From the NCBI RefSeq assembly GCF_025369935.1, contig NZ_CP104467.1, positions 831,501 to 895,500 of the forward strand: 64,000 bases of DNA, given 5' to 3'. The notes below the pieces were generated by a model that saw only the letters and a list, made by a program, of their open reading frames with translations, did not search any database and was not told where the DNA came from. Source of the stretch: Paenibacillus andongensis. GTDB taxonomy: Bacteria; Bacillota; Bacilli; Paenibacillales; NBRC-103111. Positions 62,301 to 64,000 of this stretch are shown piece by piece. Made by a program: the position numbers and the translations under genes. Position 1 is the stretch's first letter. Every line of letters begins with the position of its first letter.

Positions 62301-64000
62301 CGGACCAAGAAGGAGGCTCTTAGCCATCTTCTTCGCGTCTGTCATCCGAAAGAAGGCGACGATGCTCAGAAGCTCGCAGAAATGCTGAAAGGGAAAAGCA
62401 TTTCCGATAAGCGGCTGCTGGAGGCAGCGATGTACGCTCCGCAATGGATCGAGCTTGTATCCGAGCATTTGAAGTGGAACGGACTTCGAAGCGCCGCGTG
62501 GTACTTTCATGCCCACGTCAATGATAGCTTCTCCGCAGAGAAAGAAACGATAGTCGCCCACTATTCACCGATCTCGCCTGCGGAATTCAACGATGGGGCA
62601 TTCGATATCCATTGGTTCAAGGATGCTTATCAGGAATTAGGCGAGAAGCGATTCAACGTGCTGTATCAATGTGCCAAATATATTTCCGCAGGAGCCAATC
62701 ACCGTAGGTCCCAGTTGTTCGCGGATGCTGTTCTTGGCAAACTGGACCTGAATGAAATCCGGGCTTCTGTGGAGGCCAAGCGGAATAAAGACCATCTGCT
62801 TAGTTACAGCTTAATTCCGATTGGCCAAGATCGCGACCGGGATGTGCTCGGAAGATATGAATATATTCAGCAATTTCTCAAAGAGAGCAAGAAATTCGGT
62901 GCGCAGCGCAGTGCCAGCGAAGCAAAAGCTGCGATCATTGCACTCGATAATTTGTCTCGAAACGCAGGGTACCAAGATGTGATTCGGCTCAAATGGGATA
63001 TGGAAGCACGGAAAATGGAAGAGATACTTCATCTACTCGAGCCGATGGTGATTGATGATATGGAAGTGAAGCTTGTTATCGATGAGTCCGGCCGAGCAGA
63101 CATTGAGGTAGCCAAGCAAGGCAAGATACTGAAATCCTTGCCCTCCAAGTACAACAAGCACCCTTATATTGTTTCCTTGAAAGAAACGGTCACTAGCTTA
63201 AGGGATCAATATAAGCGGGCGAAGAGCGAATTTGAGAAATGTATGGAATCGGAGAGCACCTTTACACTTAAAGAGCTTTCGAGTTTGTTGAAGAATCCTA
63301 CAATCGCTCCTCTTCTTCGAACACTTGTCTTTAAAACCGGAGATAGACTCGGGTTCTATGAAGACGGTCATTTAGTCGACGCGACTGGCGGTGGAGCTTA
63401 CCCTTTGTCCACTGAAGATATTCTTTGCATTGCGCACCCATTCCATCTGTATAAAAGCGGAGAGTGGAGCCTGTACCAGAAGTCTCTTTTCGATCGGCAG
63501 TTGAAACAGCCGTTCAAACAAGTATTCAGAGAGCTGTATTTGCCAAATAAAGACGAGTTGGAGAACGGTTCAGTTACGAGACGGTACGCCGGCCATCAAA
63601 TTCAGCCAAAGCGGGCTGCCGCTCTGCTGAAAACTAGGCTTTGGACAGTCAGCTACGAAGAGGGATTGCAGAAGGTATTCCATAAAGAGAATATCATTGC
63701 ACAGGTATATGCCTTAGCGGACTGGTTCTCACCTTCAGATATCGAGGCGCCTACCCTTGAGACTGTCTCTTTCATGGATCGCAAAACATATAAGCCGCTT
63801 GAAATCAGCAGCATTCCTGGCATTATCTTCTCGGAAATTATGCGGGATGTGGATCTGGTCGTGAGTATAGCACACGCTGGCGGTGTTGATCCTGAAGCGA
63901 GCCTAACAACGATTGAACTTCGAAAAGCAATCGTCATTGAATCTTTGAGGCTCATGAAGATTACCAACGTACGCTTGGAAGGAAACTTCGCCCGAATTAC
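59355..64000 (+). CDS. DUF4132 protein, truncated by the window end
   Basis: At least 1548 residues; the frame stays open to the last base. It starts at a TTG behind TGGAGGGAACC. The body is made of helical repeats (TPR/HEAT-like: KMLYLTAYDLDSDLTAQVIAL region) and the part beginning near residue 1350 (LCIAHPFHLYKSGEWSLYQ, LKQPFKQVFRELY, ISSIPGIIFSEIMRD) is the DUF4132 domain. DUF4132 proteins are large, often WGR-associated and of unknown activity. A missing entry in a simple ORF list is explained by the absence of a stop. Confidence 0.8.
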   Translation, partial: MLFFQREDETTKQLELMIFEKLDKAPRERRMTYQEIGALLDQIYAQETGDSYFAPFVSILKQKAGEYPAEIMRYLSIHITEYPYSTGYVRRPYRTKNPRVHVENMVRKLFALYDLTRTNFSLIEYLTTPINQIDSSMVSYMLAFELDQNNRKVFDALKEILFGDNNTALLNRAMIRGIFFCHQEEAHQMLSQMLIAARLQEGLRQSIVESMDEGTIEALTYLLKVIIDNDFIRYSSVIRALDVWTGLALEAANTRVVKQCIEYAHTCLNDDDLCHEWSGSNDVHKLYFSLWATAAREEDRLHDLIKHIMENGATYQKITVQYFLAQSQNNELRFSLSVPYIAQSDLELQSLVIANYVYKWSSIWRAHPDYETIKNKPIVERVAILERKEERVRQFELFKTMLVHMPKQEVVEKSKVFDWMTYSHSTDAIANKMLYLTAYDLDSDLTAQVIALKDRVSPDLRNALIRSFTSDVTNPVQRQFLLDSLSDKSISNREAALTRINEMKITPLDAEMIQGLLKLKTGALRQSAIKILLKQDLDQLDHSIEMLLESPVELQRLGALEMLCVLKEDDQRVTQFERVKHHVASIKEPSDKERLLVDRLHQEEQKGLHNGFGLFDLNREQDLHKLPDYPDVRVKDFFEMSIAKIKAFLQGLSDLIHTNRDYEYTVEGYAGSKENHLLGARLDRLKGYQKQEREKTYLEGYPLAEVWEHYLQESECTPQELTQIAFYFTSEPLYKYVTDKLISWEMNRYKPLGEWGKEFISELYPMETIHAFFEFIPNLPYLQQVRQILFAYFHDSDKEERFSMSSKILNKIIGALQRMELEENSKAWSSLTSPWSSWSGSLTYDDHSFLEYFAMTLNLDRLTHYEDFHPELKEFVRAHDLGLIDDDELYRELMTRKRRSQQHIRTITEKRIDFVKENSSIHRFKEKVLSVILELELNRGDLPTDVSDLAMGISYYEGIEYFIAILSGLDQDAFVRGYIYGNRTKKEALSHLLRVCHPKEGDDAQKLAEMLKGKSISDKRLLEAAMYAPQWIELVSEHLKWNGLRSAAWYFHAHVNDSFSAEKETIVAHYSPISPAEFNDGAFDIHWFKDAYQELGEKRFNVLYQCAKYISAGANHRRSQLFADAVLGKLDLNEIRASVEAKRNKDHLLSYSLIPIGQDRDRDVLGRYEYIQQFLKESKKFGAQRSASEAKAAIIALDNLSRNAGYQDVIRLKWDMEARKMEEILHLLEPMVIDDMEVKLVIDESGRADIEVAKQGKILKSLPSKYNKHPYIVSLKETVTSLRDQYKRAKSEFEKCMESESTFTLKELSSLLKNPTIAPLLRTLVFKTGDRLGFYEDGHLVDATGGGAYPLSTEDILCIAHPFHLYKSGEWSLYQKSLFDRQLKQPFKQVFRELYLPNKDELENGSVTRRYAGHQIQPKRAAALLKTRLWTVSYEEGLQKVFHKENIIAQVYALADWFSPSDIEAPTLETVSFMDRKTYKPLEISSIPGIIFSEIMRDVDLVVSIAHAGGVDPEASLTTIELRKAIVIESLRLMKITNVRLEGNFARI

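Noticed and set aside
1-64000. CRISPR arrays and tRNA genes
   Set aside because: No regularly spaced repeats beyond two copies and no cloverleaf-like stretch were found by reading.

Overview
The window looks like a chromosomal accessory region of a Gram-positive spore-former, most likely Paenibacillus or a close relative. The evidence is strong GGAGG-type ribosome sites, frequent TTG and GTG starts, an RsfA-like Myb protein, an EssC/YukD/WXG100 type VII secretion locus, an IS66 remnant and a DUF4132 protein. No RNA operon, tRNA or CRISPR array was seen.

From 1 to 23,181 almost everything is on the plus strand. It reads as an anti-phage island. After the tail of a C39-like peptidase come: a complete type I Zorya system (zorABCD, 488-7117); a Z1-domain ATPase, a GIY-YIG protein and a DUF6884-like/DUF7662-like protein (7216-10,884); a McrB-like AAA ATPase with a DUF2357/PD-(D/E)XK partner (10,948-15,436); a PD-(D/E)XK nuclease; a membrane-anchored zinc-ribbon protein; a NERD-UvrD helicase; and a PLD-helicase-DUF3427 protein with a NUDIX hydrolase. 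From 23,318 to 26,689 on the minus strand lie three tandem tyrosine recombinases that resemble a recombinase-in-trio (RIT) element. Divergent from them is a stretch with its own promoter and terminator but no gene (26,762-27,126), a candidate structured RNA. Small DNA-binding proteins and a truncated integrase follow.

From 30,349 to 36,321 lies a complete five-gene retron cassette: phosphoribosyltransferase-like protein, small winged-helix-like protein, msr-msd RNA, retron reverse transcriptase, PtuA-like ATPase and PtuB-like HNH nuclease. The RNA is delimited by a perfect 12-bp inverted repeat whose first arm begins at the upstream stop codon. The reverse transcriptase carries NAxxH, YADD and VTG motifs. 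A similar promoter-like element occurs before the first gene and again before the ATPase gene, where a strong intrinsic terminator follows it. An FRG-domain protein lies just beyond on the minus strand.

From 38,384 to about 57,140 there is an unusual type VII secretion locus. It has an XRE regulator behind a near-consensus promoter, an SPFH/zinc-ribbon protein, a zinc-ribbon/helical-repeat protein, three paralogous membrane proteins (one fused to a large lipoprotein ectodomain), EssC with an FHA domain, an accessory protein, EsaB/YukD, three WXG100 proteins, a long WXG100-like candidate substrate, a zinc-ribbon protein, a DUF4176 protein, a PP2C phosphatase and a membrane Ser/Thr kinase. Recognisable EsaA, EssA and EssB are missing. 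The kinase, phosphatase and FHA domain suggest phospho-control of secretion.

From 57,140 to 58,920 is decayed DNA with IS66 and Fic fragments. The window ends inside a giant DUF4132 protein preceded by a small partner gene.
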